Positions 8,106-16,798 of a DNA stretch of 64,000 nt are shown piece by piece (positions within the stretch are counted from its first letter, which is position 1; every line of letters starts with the position of its first letter). The translations under genes were made by a program, and so were the position numbers. Location of the stretch: the NCBI RefSeq assembly GCF_025464835.1, contig NZ_JAODMP010000008.1, forward strand, positions 27,433 to 91,432. Direction: 5' to 3'. The stretch comes from Mycetocola sp. (GTDB taxonomy: Bacteria > Actinomycetota > Actinomycetes > Actinomycetales > Microbacteriaceae). Below the pieces are notes generated by a model. That model ran no database searches. It saw only the letters and a program-made list of their open reading frames with translations, and was not told the origin of the DNA.

Positions 8106-9395
8106 ATGGAGCTGGCGACCCCGCTCGCCGACGCCGAGGTGCTGCGCCTGCGCCGCGACTTCCCCGCGCTCAACCAGCAGGTCCACGGACGGGACCTGGT
8201 CTACCTGGACTCCGGCGCAACCTCGCAGAAGCCGGTCAGCGTGCTCGACGCGGAACGCTCGTTCTACGAACATGAGAACTCCGCCGTCCATCGCGGCGCC
8301 CACACCCTCGCCGCGAACGCCACTGAGTTGTTCGAGAATGCCCGCGCCACCGTCGCCCGCTTCGTCGGCGCTCGCGAGAACGAGATCGTCTGGACCTCGA
8401 ACGCCACCGAGGGGCTGAACCTGATCGCCTACGGCATGTCCAACGCGAGCCTCGGCCGCGGTGGGGCGGATGCCGCGCGCTTCGTCCTCACGGAGGGTGA
8501 CGAAATCCTGACCACCGAGGGCGAACACCACGCCAACCTCGTGCCCTGGCAGGAACTCGCCGCCCGCACCGGTGCGACCCTCCGCCACATCCCGGTTGCC
8601 GATGACGGCACGCTCCGGATGGACGAGGCCGAGCGGCTCATCACCGGGCGCACCAAACTGGTCACCTTCACCCATGTGTCAAACGTGACCGGTGTCCTCA
8701 ACCCCGTCGACGATCTCGTCCGGATGGCCCGCGCCGTCGGGGCGCTCGTCGTGCTCGACGCCTGCCAGTCCGCACCGCACCGTGTTCTCGACCTCGCAGC
8801 GCTCGACGTCGACTTCGCCGTCTTCTCCGGTCACAAAATGCTCGCGCCCACCGGCATCGGCGTGTTGTACGGCCGGGCCGAGCTCCTGGACGCACTGCCT
8901 CCGTTCCTCACAGGCGGGTCGATGATCACGACCGTCACGCTGGAGGCATCCGGGTACCTGCCCGCCCCTCAGCGATTCGAGGCCGGCACCCAGAAGGTGT
9001 CACAGGCCATCGCTCTCGCTGCCGCCGTCGACTACCTCTCATCGGTCGGCATGGACCGGATCGAACGCTGGGAGTCCGAGCTCGGCGCCCGACTCGTCGG
9101 CGGGTTCAGTGCTATTCCGGGCGTTCGAGTGCTCGGCCCTGGCACCGGTGTGCACCGTGCCGGTCTTGTGAGCGTGGACGTCGATGGTGTGCACGCTCAC
9201 GATGTCGGTCAGTTCCTCGACGACCGCGGAATCGCCGTGCGTGTCGGGCACCACTGTGCGCAGCCGCTGCACCGCCGGTTCGGGGTGACTGCCTCAACCA
9301 GGGCAAGCGCATACCTCTACAACACGACGGCTGACGTGGATGCAGCGATCGATGCGCTCGCCGGCGTGCGGGCGTTCTTCGGGGCGTCGTCGTGA
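8106..9395 (+). CDS. sufS: Cysteine desulfurase SufS
   Basis: A 429-aa protein. ATG 8106 has GGAA 7 nt upstream; ATG 8082 is an in-frame alternative, and the track start at 8001 is not supported by homology. It is a PLP enzyme that takes sulfur from cysteine for iron-sulfur cluster assembly. The PLP lysine lies in SGHKMLAPTG, and the catalytic Cys lies in RVGHHCAQPLHRRFG, the group II desulfurase signature. The N-terminal part matches SufS (FPALNQQVHGRDLVYLDSGA). It overlaps the next gene, sufU, by 4 bp, so the two are translationally coupled. The sufBCD genes are not here. Confidence 0.95.
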   Translation: MELATPLADAEVLRLRRDFPALNQQVHGRDLVYLDSGATSQKPVSVLDAERSFYEHENSAVHRGAHTLAANATELFENARATVARFVGARENEIVWTSNATEGLNLIAYGMSNASLGRGGADAARFVLTEGDEILTTEGEHHANLVPWQELAARTGATLRHIPVADDGTLRMDEAERLITGRTKLVTFTHVSNVTGVLNPVDDLVRMARAVGALVVLDACQSAPHRVLDLAALDVDFAVFSGHKMLAPTGIGVLYGRAELLDALPPFLTGGSMITTVTLEASGYLPAPQRFEAGTQKVSQAIALAAAVDYLSSVGMDRIERWESELGARLVGGFSAIPGVRVLGPGTGVHRAGLVSVDVDGVHAHDVGQFLDDRGIAVRVGHHCAQPLHRRFGVTASTRASAYLYNTTADVDAAIDALAGVRAFFGASS

Positions 9396-9841
9396 GCGGC
9401 GACCTGGCTGGCCTGTACCAGCAGGTGATTCTTGATCACTCCCGCGAGAAACACGGGTTCGGGCTTGCACCGACGGCGGATGCCTCAAGCCACCAGCTCA
9501 ACCCGACCTGCGGCGATGAACTGACCCTGCAGCTGCACGCCACCGACGGCGTGATCGGTTCGGTGACCTGGGAGGGGGCGGGATGCTCCATCTCGATGGC
9601 ATCCGCGTCGCTTCTGCATGACCTTGCGCCAGGGCTGACCTACGACGAGGCTCGGGAACGGATCGCCCTGTTCCGGGAGCTCATGCAGTCCCGTGGCGCA
9701 GGGGTCGAGGATGAGGATGAACTCCTCGGTGACGCGATCGTGCTCGAGGGCGTCTCCAAGTACGTCGCCCGGGTGAAATGCGCAATGCTCGCCTGGGTCG
9801 CGCTCGAGGCCGACCTGGCACAGCTCGACGCCGCCCACTGA
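9392..9841 (+). CDS. sufU: SufU zinc-dependent sulfurtransferase / Fe-S assembly protein
   Basis: A 149-aa protein of normal SufU length, GTG start overlapping the sufS stop. Three conserved cysteines are visible: NPTCGDE, GAGCSIS and RVKCAMLAW, with the Asp of the first motif also a zinc ligand in the family. SufU accepts persulfide sulfur from SufS by ligand exchange at its zinc and passes it to the SufBCD complex. Gene order sufS-sufU is standard for Gram-positive bacteria. Confidence 0.94.
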   Translation: MSGDLAGLYQQVILDHSREKHGFGLAPTADASSHQLNPTCGDELTLQLHATDGVIGSVTWEGAGCSISMASASLLHDLAPGLTYDEARERIALFRELMQSRGAGVEDEDELLGDAIVLEGVSKYVARVKCAMLAWVALEADLAQLDAAH

Positions 9842-9886
9842 CACCGCCGCGCCTGGGCTCAACAAGAGACCTCGGCTGCGGCACAG

Positions 9887-9934
9887 GCTCAACAGGACGA
9901 AATGGCACCTTCCGGCTGCGGCATCCTGCTGAGC
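9887..9934. repeat. 48-bp inverted-repeat element (family B, copy 1)
   Basis: Arms GCTCAACAGGA (9887-9897) and TCCTGCTGAGC (9924-9934) match at 10 of 11 positions. It lies between convergent sufU and the LLM gene. A second element with the same arms and exactly the same 48-bp length is at 59127-59174 with an unrelated centre. A further half-arm, GCTCAACAAGA, occurs about 30 bp to the left. It could act as a terminator hairpin, though no U-tract follows. Confidence 0.6.
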
Positions 9935-9948
9935 GTCGCGGTAACTGC

Positions 9949-10875
9949 TCAGCCGAGCTCGGGCACGACCTCCGCGGCCAGGAACTCCAGGTGCTCGAGG
10001 TCGCGCAGGTCGAGGATCTGCAGGTAGACGGTCTCGACCCCGTCGTTCTGCAGCGCGCCGAGGCGGTCGACGATCTCGGCCGCCGTGCCGGCGAGCCCGT
10101 TCTCGCGCAACTCCGCCGGCCGGCGACCGATGGCTTCGGCCCGCCGTACGTATTCTGCTTCGTCCTCGCCCCCGGCTGCGACGAAGGCCGCCGAGTACAC
10201 CAGGTCGTCCGGATCACGGTGGATCGCCTCACACGCGGCCCGCACACCGGCGAACTTCGCGCGGATCTCATCGAACGGAACGAACGGCAGGTTGAATTCG
10301 GTGGCGAAACGCGCTGCGAGAGCCGGAGTGCGCCTGGGCCCTCCTCCGCCGACGATGATCGGAAGCGGTGTCTGCATCGGCTTCGGCAGAGCCGGTGAAT
10401 CGGTGAGCGTGTAATGCTCGCCGGCGAAGGAATAGGTCTTCCCGGTTGGGGTACCGAACAGCCCTGTGATGATTTCGAGCTGCTCCTCGAGCATCCCGAA
10501 TCGTTTCGGCGGGAACGGTATGCCGTAAGCGGCATGTTCCTCCTCGAACCAGCCGGTGCCAAGGCCCAGCTCGACCCGCCCACCCGACATCGCGTCGACC
10601 TGGGCGACCTGGATCGCCAAGATTCCCGGTGGTCGGTAGGTCACGCTCGACACAAGCGTTCCGAGACGGATGCTCGTGGTCTCGCGGGCGAGGCCGGCGA
10701 GCGTCGTCCACGCGTCGGTCGGCCCTGGCAGCCCTGAGAAGTGGTCCCCCATGAGCATGTAGTGGTCGCTGCGGAAGAATGCATCGAAACCGAGCCGCTC
10801 CGCGGTCTGGGCGACGGCGAGGATGTCGTCGTAGCTGGCGCCCTGTTGGGGTTCGGTGAAAATCCGGAACTTCAT
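9949..10875 (-). CDS. LLM-class F420-dependent oxidoreductase
   Basis: A 308-aa protein. ATG 10875 is chosen over the track start: it overlaps the methyltransferase stop as ATGA and has GGAGG about 10 nt upstream. It is a luciferase-like TIM-barrel protein with FRIFTEPQQ at the first strand, AERLGFDAFFRSDHY, IRLGTLVSSVTYRPPG, GGRVELGLGTGWFEEEH and IIVGGGGPRRTPALAARFA. These proteins use F420 (sometimes FMN) to reduce or oxidise diverse metabolites. It is the last gene of the lplA-methyltransferase-LLM unit; the functional link among the three is unclear. Confidence 0.88.
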   Translation of the reverse strand: MKFRIFTEPQQGASYDDILAVAQTAERLGFDAFFRSDHYMLMGDHFSGLPGPTDAWTTLAGLARETTSIRLGTLVSSVTYRPPGILAIQVAQVDAMSGGRVELGLGTGWFEEEHAAYGIPFPPKRFGMLEEQLEIITGLFGTPTGKTYSFAGEHYTLTDSPALPKPMQTPLPIIVGGGGPRRTPALAARFATEFNLPFVPFDEIRAKFAGVRAACEAIHRDPDDLVYSAAFVAAGGEDEAEYVRRAEAIGRRPAELRENGLAGTAAEIVDRLGALQNDGVETVYLQILDLRDLEHLEFLAAEVVPELG

Positions 10876-11996
10876 GAGGTGCGTCCCTCCTCTGGCGTGG
10901 GTCCGTCGAGCCACTCCACCGGGATACCGGCGAGCCGCTTCTGCATGACGGTGATCGCTTCAGGGTTCTGGTCGATGAGGACGAACTCACGGCCGAGCGC
11001 CGCGGCCACCGCCCCCGTTGTTCCGCTCCCGGCGAAGAAGTCCAGCACCCGGTCGCCTTCGCGGCTTGAGGCCTGGATGATCCGTCGCAGAACGCCGACG
11101 GGTTTCTGGGTCGGGTACCCGGTCTTCTCTTTCCCTGTGGGCGAGACAATGGTGTGCCACCAGACGTCGGTCGGCAGCTTGCCGCGCTCGACCTTCTCGG
11201 GGGTGACCAGGCCAGGAGCCATGTACGGTTCACGGTCGACGGCATCCGAATTGAAGTAGTACCGCTTCGGGTTCTTCACGTAGACGAGGATCGTGTCGTG
11301 TTTCGTGGGCCAGCGGCTGCGGGACTTGGCGCCGTAGTCGTATGCCCAGATCAGTTCGTTGAGGAAAGCGTCACGGCCGAAGATCGCGTCGAGGAGGACC
11401 TTGGCGTAGTGAGCCTCACGGTAGTCGAGGTGCAGGTACAGGGTGCCGTCGTCGGCGAGGAGCCGCCAGGCCTCGACCAGCCGGGGTTCGAGGAACGCCC
11501 AGTAGTCGTCGAAGGCATCATCGTAATGTTTCAGAGCGCCCCGGATGCGTTCGTAGCTCTGGCCTTTGAACCCGACGGTTCCCCCTGCGCCCGGTTCGGC
11601 TCGCACGCTGCTGGTCTCGTGGCGCTGCTGCTGACGCCCTGTGTTGAACGGGGGGTCGATGTAGACGAGGGTGAAGGATTCATCGTGCAGCGTCGGCAGG
11701 ATGTCGAGGTTGTTGCCCGAATAGACGATGTTCGCGGCCGGGGCGCTGGCGGGCTCATCGACGGGAATCGACACCGTCCCGTCGAGGATGCCTCCTGGTC
11801 CGTCCCCGGGGATCGGAGCGGGCGCCGCGATGCGTGTCTCACGGTCCCGTTCGATTGCGGCCACGTACCGAGTGGGAGCGAACATTTCGTCGATCACGCC
11901 GGAAGCCCCGCCGGTGGTGGTTGTGCTCGGGCGCTTTCGCGCCTTCGGAGCGGGAGCCTCCGAGAGCTTCTCGTCCTGGATCAGATCTTCACTCAC
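10872..11996 (-). CDS. Solitary site-specific DNA methyltransferase (beta class)
   Basis: A 374-aa protein. The GTG at 11996 overlaps the lplA stop as GTGA and is preferred over the GTG at 12014. After a low-complexity basic/Thr-rich leader (about 60 aa) come motif IV DPPFNTG (about residue 130), the target region, then motif X/I in the C-terminal half with FAGSGTTGAVAAAL. Motif IV before motif I is the beta-class order, and DPPF suggests N6-adenine methylation. YPTQKPVGVLRRII is typical of the N6_N4_Mtase family. No restriction endonuclease or specificity subunit is nearby, so it is a solitary methyltransferase. It sits inside a tightly overlapping operon with housekeeping-type genes. Confidence 0.9.
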   Translation of the reverse strand: MSEDLIQDEKLSEAPAPKARKRPSTTTTGGASGVIDEMFAPTRYVAAIERDRETRIAAPAPIPGDGPGGILDGTVSIPVDEPASAPAANIVYSGNNLDILPTLHDESFTLVYIDPPFNTGRQQQRHETSSVRAEPGAGGTVGFKGQSYERIRGALKHYDDAFDDYWAFLEPRLVEAWRLLADDGTLYLHLDYREAHYAKVLLDAIFGRDAFLNELIWAYDYGAKSRSRWPTKHDTILVYVKNPKRYYFNSDAVDREPYMAPGLVTPEKVERGKLPTDVWWHTIVSPTGKEKTGYPTQKPVGVLRRIIQASSREGDRVLDFFAGSGTTGAVAAALGREFVLIDQNPEAITVMQKRLAGIPVEWLDGPTPEEGRTS

Positions 11997-13042
11997 GGCA
12001 CCCGATTCAGCCACGCGTCTGAGGCGAACTTGGACTCCGCCAGGGCATCGGCAGCAGCATATTCCTCAGGTGTTATATCTCCGCTTGTTGCGCCGGTGAG
12101 GCTGATGAAGGTGTTCTTCATCCGGTCGATGATCTCCGCGCGGCTCAGACCGGTCTGGCTGCGGAGCGGGTCGACCCGTTTGGCTGCGGACTTGGTGCCC
12201 TTGTCGCTGAGCTTCTCGCGGCCGATCCGCAGCACCCGAGCCATCAGCTCGCCGTCCATGTCGTAGCTCATCGTGACGTGGTGCAGGACGGCGCCGTTGC
12301 CGAGGCGTTTCTGGGCTGCTCCACCGATCTTCCCTGCCGTGCTCGTGATGTCATTGAGCGGCTGGTAACGGGCATCGATGCCGAGAGACTGCAGTGCAGT
12401 CAACACCCAGTCGTCGAGATAGGCGTAGCTGTCGGCGAACGTCATGCCCTGCACGAGTTCCGCGGGCACGTAGAGCGAATAGGTGATCACCTGCCCCTTC
12501 TTCATGAGCATGGCGCCGCCGCCGGAGACCCGGCGGACAACCTCGAAGCCGTTTTCTCTGGCCTGTTCGAGGTCGACTTCGTTCTTCACCGACTGGAAAC
12601 TGCCGATCACCACGGCGGATTCGTCCCACTCCCAGATCCGCAGCGTCGGTCCACGCCGGCCGGCACCGACCTCTGCCGTGAGCACCTCGTCCAGAGCCAG
12701 GTGAACCCGTGCTGGAACAGCGTTCGAATGGATCAGGTGCCAGTCGAAATCCTTCCAGTCGGCGGCGCCGACGAGTGACCGTCGGACCGCGGTGCCGACA
12801 GCCTCAGGGCTGAAGCCGAGCAGGGTCGCACCGTCGGGAAGCCCTCGGGAGATGGCGGATGCGAGCGACGCGGCATCCGTTTCGACCGGAAGTCCGTTGA
12901 CGGCCCCGTTGATCGCGTCGAGCGCGGAATCCGGTTCGAGGAAGAAGTCACCGGCGAGCCGGAAATTCGCTATTCGGCCGTCGACGACGTCGAGGTCGAC
13001 GACGACGAGTTTTCCGCCGGGAACCTTGTACTCACCATGCAT
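11993..13042 (-). CDS. lplA: Lipoate--protein ligase A family protein
   Basis: A 349-aa protein. Residues 1-90 resemble the small LplA accessory domain (YKVPGGKLVVVDLDV), here at the N-terminus. Residues about 100-310 are the BPL/LplA/LipB catalytic fold, with RRVSGGGAMLMKKGQ, the AMP/lipoyl-binding loop, and KIGGAAQKR with the lysine expected at the active site. It attaches lipoate (or octanoate) to E2 and GcvH domains. It is first in a three-gene minus-strand operon with the methyltransferase and LLM gene, and divergent from the phosphatase gene at 13105. Confidence 0.88.
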   Translation of the reverse strand: MHGEYKVPGGKLVVVDLDVVDGRIANFRLAGDFFLEPDSALDAINGAVNGLPVETDAASLASAISRGLPDGATLLGFSPEAVGTAVRRSLVGAADWKDFDWHLIHSNAVPARVHLALDEVLTAEVGAGRRGPTLRIWEWDESAVVIGSFQSVKNEVDLEQARENGFEVVRRVSGGGAMLMKKGQVITYSLYVPAELVQGMTFADSYAYLDDWVLTALQSLGIDARYQPLNDITSTAGKIGGAAQKRLGNGAVLHHVTMSYDMDGELMARVLRIGREKLSDKGTKSAAKRVDPLRSQTGLSRAEIIDRMKNTFISLTGATSGDITPEEYAAADALAESKFASDAWLNRVP

Positions 13043-13104
13043 GCGTTCAGCCTAGTCTCGCCCGTCCTTGGTGAGACCGGGCCGGGCGGGAGCAGAATGG
13101 GTAC

Positions 13105-13728
13105 ATGACGACACTCTTCCTGGTCCGGCACGGCGAAACCGTGTGGCACGCAGAACACCGGTACGCAGGAATGGCGGACGTCGAACTTACCGACGAGGGT
13201 TTTCGGCAGGCCGAGGCGCTCGCGCTGTGGTCGGCCGATGCCCGGCTCGACGCCGTGTATTCCTCCACCCTGAGCCGCGCCGTGCTGACGGCGGAACCGA
13301 GCGCACGGGTTCTCGGCGAGATCGTCGAAACCGACCCTGACCTGTGCGAGGTCGCCTTCGGCATCGGTGAAGGGCGCACTCTCGACGAGTTGCGGCCCGA
13401 ACATTCGGATGCCGTGAACGCGTTCGAAGCACGCCCAGCCGAGGCCGTGCTGCCAGGGGGTGAGCGCGGGCTGGACGGGATCACCCGTTACCTGCGGGCG
13501 TTCGACCGCATCGAAGCAGCCTTCCCCGACGGTCGGGTGCTGGTCTCCTGCCACGGCACTGCGCTGCGCCTCACCCTGTGCGCCATGCTCGGGATCGACC
13601 CGAATCGCTACCGGGACCTGATGCCCGTCGTGCAGAACTGTGCGGTGACGGCGATCTCCTATGTCGACGGTGCGGCCCGGCTGTACGCGTTCAACGTGCC
13701 GGCTGACGTCGCTGCGCACCGGTACTGA
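13105..13728 (+). CDS. Histidine phosphatase superfamily protein
   Basis: A 207-aa protein with ATG 13105. The phosphate-accepting histidine is in LVRHGETVWH at residues 5-14; the second histidine is in SCHGTALRL near residue 150. The size and the ELTDEGFRQAEAL segment fit the PhoE/GpmB branch of small broad-specificity phosphatases. The physiological substrate cannot be told from sequence. It is monocistronic and divergent from lplA. Confidence 0.88.
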   Translation: MTTLFLVRHGETVWHAEHRYAGMADVELTDEGFRQAEALALWSADARLDAVYSSTLSRAVLTAEPSARVLGEIVETDPDLCEVAFGIGEGRTLDELRPEHSDAVNAFEARPAEAVLPGGERGLDGITRYLRAFDRIEAAFPDGRVLVSCHGTALRLTLCAMLGIDPNRYRDLMPVVQNCAVTAISYVDGAARLYAFNVPADVAAHRY

Positions 13729-13796
13729 GCCCGCGGCATCATTCACGAGCGCGGGTGGACGGGCGATACGCCGGCGCCGAGTTACCTCAAAAGGTC

Positions 13797-13845
13797 GTTC
13801 CCGCGGGTCAGGAACAGCACTTTCGGGCAACTCAATCGCGGGAAC
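13797..13845. repeat. 49-bp inverted repeat with 9-bp perfect arms
   Basis: GTTCCCGCG (13797-13805) and CGCGGGAAC (13837-13845) flank 31 bp, in the intergenic space between convergent genes. GGAACAGCAC also occurs as a direct repeat (13811-13820 and 13841-13850). It may be a transcription-termination hairpin or another short repeat family. The rest of the 13729-13895 gap shows no gene. Confidence 0.45.
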
Positions 13846-13895
13846 AGCACTGTGGGCCCGATCTCATCGCGGGCTGCCGGGCCAGGCCCGCGGAG

Positions 13896-14771
13896 TCAGG
13901 CCCTCGGTGCGGCGTGCCGGTCCAGCCAGTCCACGAGGTCGGCGATGATCTCGTCGCGGTTGGTCTCGTTGTAGATCTCGTGCCGCGCGCCCGGGTAGAT
14001 CTTCAAAGTCACGTCGCTGAGTTTCGCCCGCTTCACATACGCGTCGCGAAGCAGCGTCAGGCCGCGGGTGCCGCCGAGCGGATCATCCGCGCCGCCCTGG
14101 ATGAGCATCGGGATGTCGCGAGGCATTTTCTTCGGCGGACGCCCGAGGAACGCGAACGCCTGCACGGGCGTCCACGCGGGGGTGACGCCAATGTCGAAAT
14201 TGTGCTCGTCAGCGGTGAACGCTGCCCACACTGCTTCGTCGCGGCTGAGCCACTCGAGACCGGTAGCCGTCGGTGACTTCCACCTTTTGTTGTAGTTCCC
14301 TGTGCCGATGACGCCAGGAACGGCGAGCGACGACCCGCTCAGCACGACGGCGTCGTAGATGCTCGTGCGGTTGATGATCTTCTGGCCCATCAGCGAACCC
14401 CAACTGTGGGCGAGAAGGACCAGGGGCGTATCGGGGTAGTCGGCTCGGAGCCGTTCCCCCACCAGCTGGACCGATGCGATCGCCGCCTTCGTCGTCTGCT
14501 CGCCGAGCTTGCCGACGCCGAGATGGTTCAGCCCGGTCTGCCCGTGGCCGCGGTGGTCGTCGGCGACGACGGTGTACCCGGCGGCGTTGAGGTCCGCGGC
14601 GAGCGCCGCATACCGGCGGGCGTGCTCGCCGACGCCGTGGCTCAGGTGGATGACCGCTTTCGCCTCGGTGGCCGGCCATACGTAGTAGTAAATCGTCACC
14701 CCGTGCGCGTCGGTGAGGGTCCGCGTTTCGGGCGTCGAGGCATCCGCCCCTGTCTGATCGTCTTCGGCCAT
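13896..14771 (-). CDS. Alpha/beta hydrolase, monoacylglycerol-lipase type
   Basis: A 291-aa protein. ATG 14771 is chosen because homology begins there; the track ORF runs another 100 codons antisense to marR. Motifs are HLSHGVGEHARRY (HG oxyanion region), DHRGHGQT, nucleophile elbow LLAHSWGSLMGQ (Ser), then late Asp (GGADDPLG) and His (PGARHEIYNE). This is the Hydrolase_4 / YtpA-lysophospholipase group acting on monoglycerides or similar esters. No signal peptide is seen. It is divergent from marR, whose operators lie 50-95 bp upstream of this start, so MarR control is plausible. Confidence 0.88.
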   Translation of the reverse strand: MAEDDQTGADASTPETRTLTDAHGVTIYYYVWPATEAKAVIHLSHGVGEHARRYAALAADLNAAGYTVVADDHRGHGQTGLNHLGVGKLGEQTTKAAIASVQLVGERLRADYPDTPLVLLAHSWGSLMGQKIINRTSIYDAVVLSGSSLAVPGVIGTGNYNKRWKSPTATGLEWLSRDEAVWAAFTADEHNFDIGVTPAWTPVQAFAFLGRPPKKMPRDIPMLIQGGADDPLGGTRGLTLLRDAYVKRAKLSDVTLKIYPGARHEIYNETNRDEIIADLVDWLDRHAAPRA

Positions 14772-14820
14772 TTCCCCAGCGTAGTGAACGAGCTGCACCG
14801 GCGCGCGACCGGGTACGTAC

Positions 14821-14833
14821 TTAGCATTGCTAA
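14821..14833. promoter_or_regulatory. MarR-type operator 1
   Basis: TTAGCATTGCTAA is a perfect 6-bp inverted repeat around a central T, located between the divergent hydrolase and marR genes. MarR dimers typically bind such short AT-rich palindromes near their own promoter. Confidence 0.7.
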
Positions 14834-14850
14834 TCAGACCTTTACCTTCG

Positions 14851-14866
14851 CTAACGAATTTGTTAG
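14851..14866. promoter_or_regulatory. MarR-type operator 2 overlapping the marR -10
   Basis: CTAACGAATTTGTTAG is a 16-bp inverted repeat with one mismatched pair. It overlaps TAGACT (14864-14869), the predicted -10 of marR, with TTTACC (14841-14846) as a weak -35. The GTG start follows 8 nt after the -10, so the marR mRNA is probably leaderless. Binding here would autorepress marR and the downstream exporter gene. Confidence 0.65.
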
Positions 14867-14877
14867 ACTTGACCTCC

Positions 14878-15303
14878 GTGGCAAAGACAATTGCGGAGCA
14901 GGCGGCAGACCTGCGCATGGGAACCTTCCGGCTTGCTCGACGACTTCGCAACGAACGCGCGAACGACGAACTGAGCGACGGGCAGTTCTCGGTGCTCGGC
15001 GGCCTGTACACCCACGGACCCCACACCTTGAGCGGTCTGGCCGAACGCGACCACGTCTCCGCGCCGTCGATGAACCGCACAGTGAACTGTCTCGAGGAAT
15101 CGGGTTACCTCACCAGGATCACCGACCCGGCAGACAAACGCCGCGTCTCGATCGAACTGACGGATGCCGGAACGGCGATCGTCAAAGAAACCGTCAAGAA
15201 GAGAGACGCCTGGCTTCACCACCAGCTGCGGGCCCTCGACCCCACCGACCGAGAAACCCTGGCGAAAGCCGCAGACCTGATGAGGAGACTCGCCACCCAG
15301 TGA
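14878..15303 (+). CDS. MarR-family transcriptional regulator
   Basis: A 141-aa protein from GTG 14878, the position where MarR homology starts; no Shine-Dalgarno is visible, in line with a leaderless transcript. The winged helix includes LSGLAERDHVSAPSMNRTVNCLEESGYL and the wing DPADKRRVSIELTDAG. It probably senses a small phenolic or drug-like ligand and represses itself and the overlapping MFS gene (GTGA overlap), possibly also the divergent hydrolase. Confidence 0.9.
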   Translation: MAKTIAEQAADLRMGTFRLARRLRNERANDELSDGQFSVLGGLYTHGPHTLSGLAERDHVSAPSMNRTVNCLEESGYLTRITDPADKRRVSIELTDAGTAIVKETVKKRDAWLHHQLRALDPTDRETLAKAADLMRRLATQ

Positions 15304-16727
15304 GTGCAATGTTCCGATCCCTCTCGAGCTACAACTACCGGTTGTGGTTCATCGGCGCGCTCGTGTCGAACATCGGCGCGTGGATGCAGTCCACCGCGCA
15401 GAGCTGGGTGGTGCTCACTGTCCTCACCGACAACGATGCCGTCGCCGTGGGCATCACCATGGCCCTCCAGTTCGGGCCGCAGCTGCTGCTCGTTCCGTTC
15501 ACCGGGCTCGTCGCGGACCGGTTCGACCGACGCAAGATCCTCATGCTGACCCAGTCGGCGTTGATGCTTCTCGGCGTCGGCCTCGGTCTTCTGCTGCTGC
15601 TCGGGCACGCCCAACTCTGGCACCTCTACGTCTTCGCCCTCCTGCTTGGCATCGTGAATGCTTTCGACGGCCCCGCGCGACAGACCTTCGTCTCCGACCT
15701 CGTTGACGAGCACAACATGTCGAATGCTGTCGCCCTCAACTCGGCCTCGTTCAACGCGGCCAGGATGATCGGACCGGCTCTCGCCGGGCTGCTCATCGTG
15801 CTCATCGGATCCGGCTGGGTGTTCATCGTCAACGCCGCCACCTTCCTCGCCGTGCTCTTTGCCCTGTACAAGCTGCGCACGAGCCAGTTACGCGTCCACC
15901 CTCGGGCGCCGCGCCAGCGCGGCCAGCTGGCCGAGGGCTTCCGCTACGTCCGGTCTCGGCCCGATCTCCTCGTCATCTTCATCATCGTTTTCATCATGGG
16001 CGCGTTCGGCATGAACTTCCCGATCTTCGCGTCGACGATGGCCGTCGAACTCGGCGGCGGCGCCGGAGCGTACGGCCTGCTCTCGTCCATCCTCGCGATC
16101 GGCTCGCTCACCGGGGCGCTGCTCGCCGCCCGGCGGGACCGTGCCCGCATGCGGGTGATCATCGCGGCCGTCGGCCTGTTCGCGGTTGCCGCGTTCGTGG
16201 CATCCGTCATGCCGACCTTCTGGAGTTTCGGGGCCGCGCTCATCTTCATCGGTTTCGCGACCGTCACCATGCTCACCACGGCCAACGCCTTCGTGCAGAC
16301 CACGTCGGATGCCGCGGTGCGCGGCCGGGTGATGGCGCTGTACATGGCGGTGCTGATGGGTGGCACTCCCTTCGGGGCGCCGATCGTCGGCGGCATCGCT
16401 AACGCATGGGGGCCTCGCTGGGCTCTGGCCGCGGCCGGTGTCGCCGCCCTCTTCGCCTGCGTGTTCGCGTTGACCTGGGCGGTGATGGCCCGGAACCTGC
16501 GGCTGCGGCTCCACCCGGACTCCAGGTGGCGGCTCGTCGTCACTCACGCAGGCAAGAAACTGCCGGTGTCATCGATGGTGCCCGAAGACTTCTCCGAGCA
16601 GATCGCGCTCACCTCACCGATCTCGCTGCCGGCATTGTCCAGACATCAACCGCGCCCACGGCCCACCGGAGACGGGGACCCGGCGCCCGAAAAGGCTCGC
16701 GCGGGTACAACTGCCGAGCGCGGGTGA
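15300..16727 (+). CDS. MFS transporter, EntS-like exporter family
   Basis: A 475-aa protein. GTG 15300 overlaps the marR stop; ATG 15309 is the alternative. It has twelve hydrophobic segments, with the loop motif ADRFDRRKILM after TM2 and the FVSDLVDEHNMSNAVALNSASFNAARMIG region typical of the MFS_3/EntS branch. It is predicted as a drug or metabolite/H+ antiporter in the cytoplasmic membrane. The last 70 residues are a hydrophilic cytoplasmic tail, richer in Pro/Arg than usual. Its control by MarR is implied by translational coupling and the operators. Confidence 0.9.
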   Translation: MSAMFRSLSSYNYRLWFIGALVSNIGAWMQSTAQSWVVLTVLTDNDAVAVGITMALQFGPQLLLVPFTGLVADRFDRRKILMLTQSALMLLGVGLGLLLLLGHAQLWHLYVFALLLGIVNAFDGPARQTFVSDLVDEHNMSNAVALNSASFNAARMIGPALAGLLIVLIGSGWVFIVNAATFLAVLFALYKLRTSQLRVHPRAPRQRGQLAEGFRYVRSRPDLLVIFIIVFIMGAFGMNFPIFASTMAVELGGGAGAYGLLSSILAIGSLTGALLAARRDRARMRVIIAAVGLFAVAAFVASVMPTFWSFGAALIFIGFATVTMLTTANAFVQTTSDAAVRGRVMALYMAVLMGGTPFGAPIVGGIANAWGPRWALAAAGVAALFACVFALTWAVMARNLRLRLHPDSRWRLVVTHAGKKLPVSSMVPEDFSEQIALTSPISLPALSRHQPRPRPTGDGDPAPEKARAGTTAERG

Positions 16728-16798
16728 AACCGCACCAGCGCTCCACACCCGCGGCAGACGTCTGTTCCAATGCCGCGGCGCCGGCCGTACGGGCATGA

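Noticed and set aside
11154-12266. 370-codon plus-strand ORF
   Set aside because: Antisense to the DNA methyltransferase and lplA, whose motifs are unambiguous.
14406-15299. 5' part of the 773-codon ORF containing the MFS exporter
   Set aside because: It is antisense to the hydrolase and out of frame with marR. The exporter starts at 15300 with a GTGA overlap.
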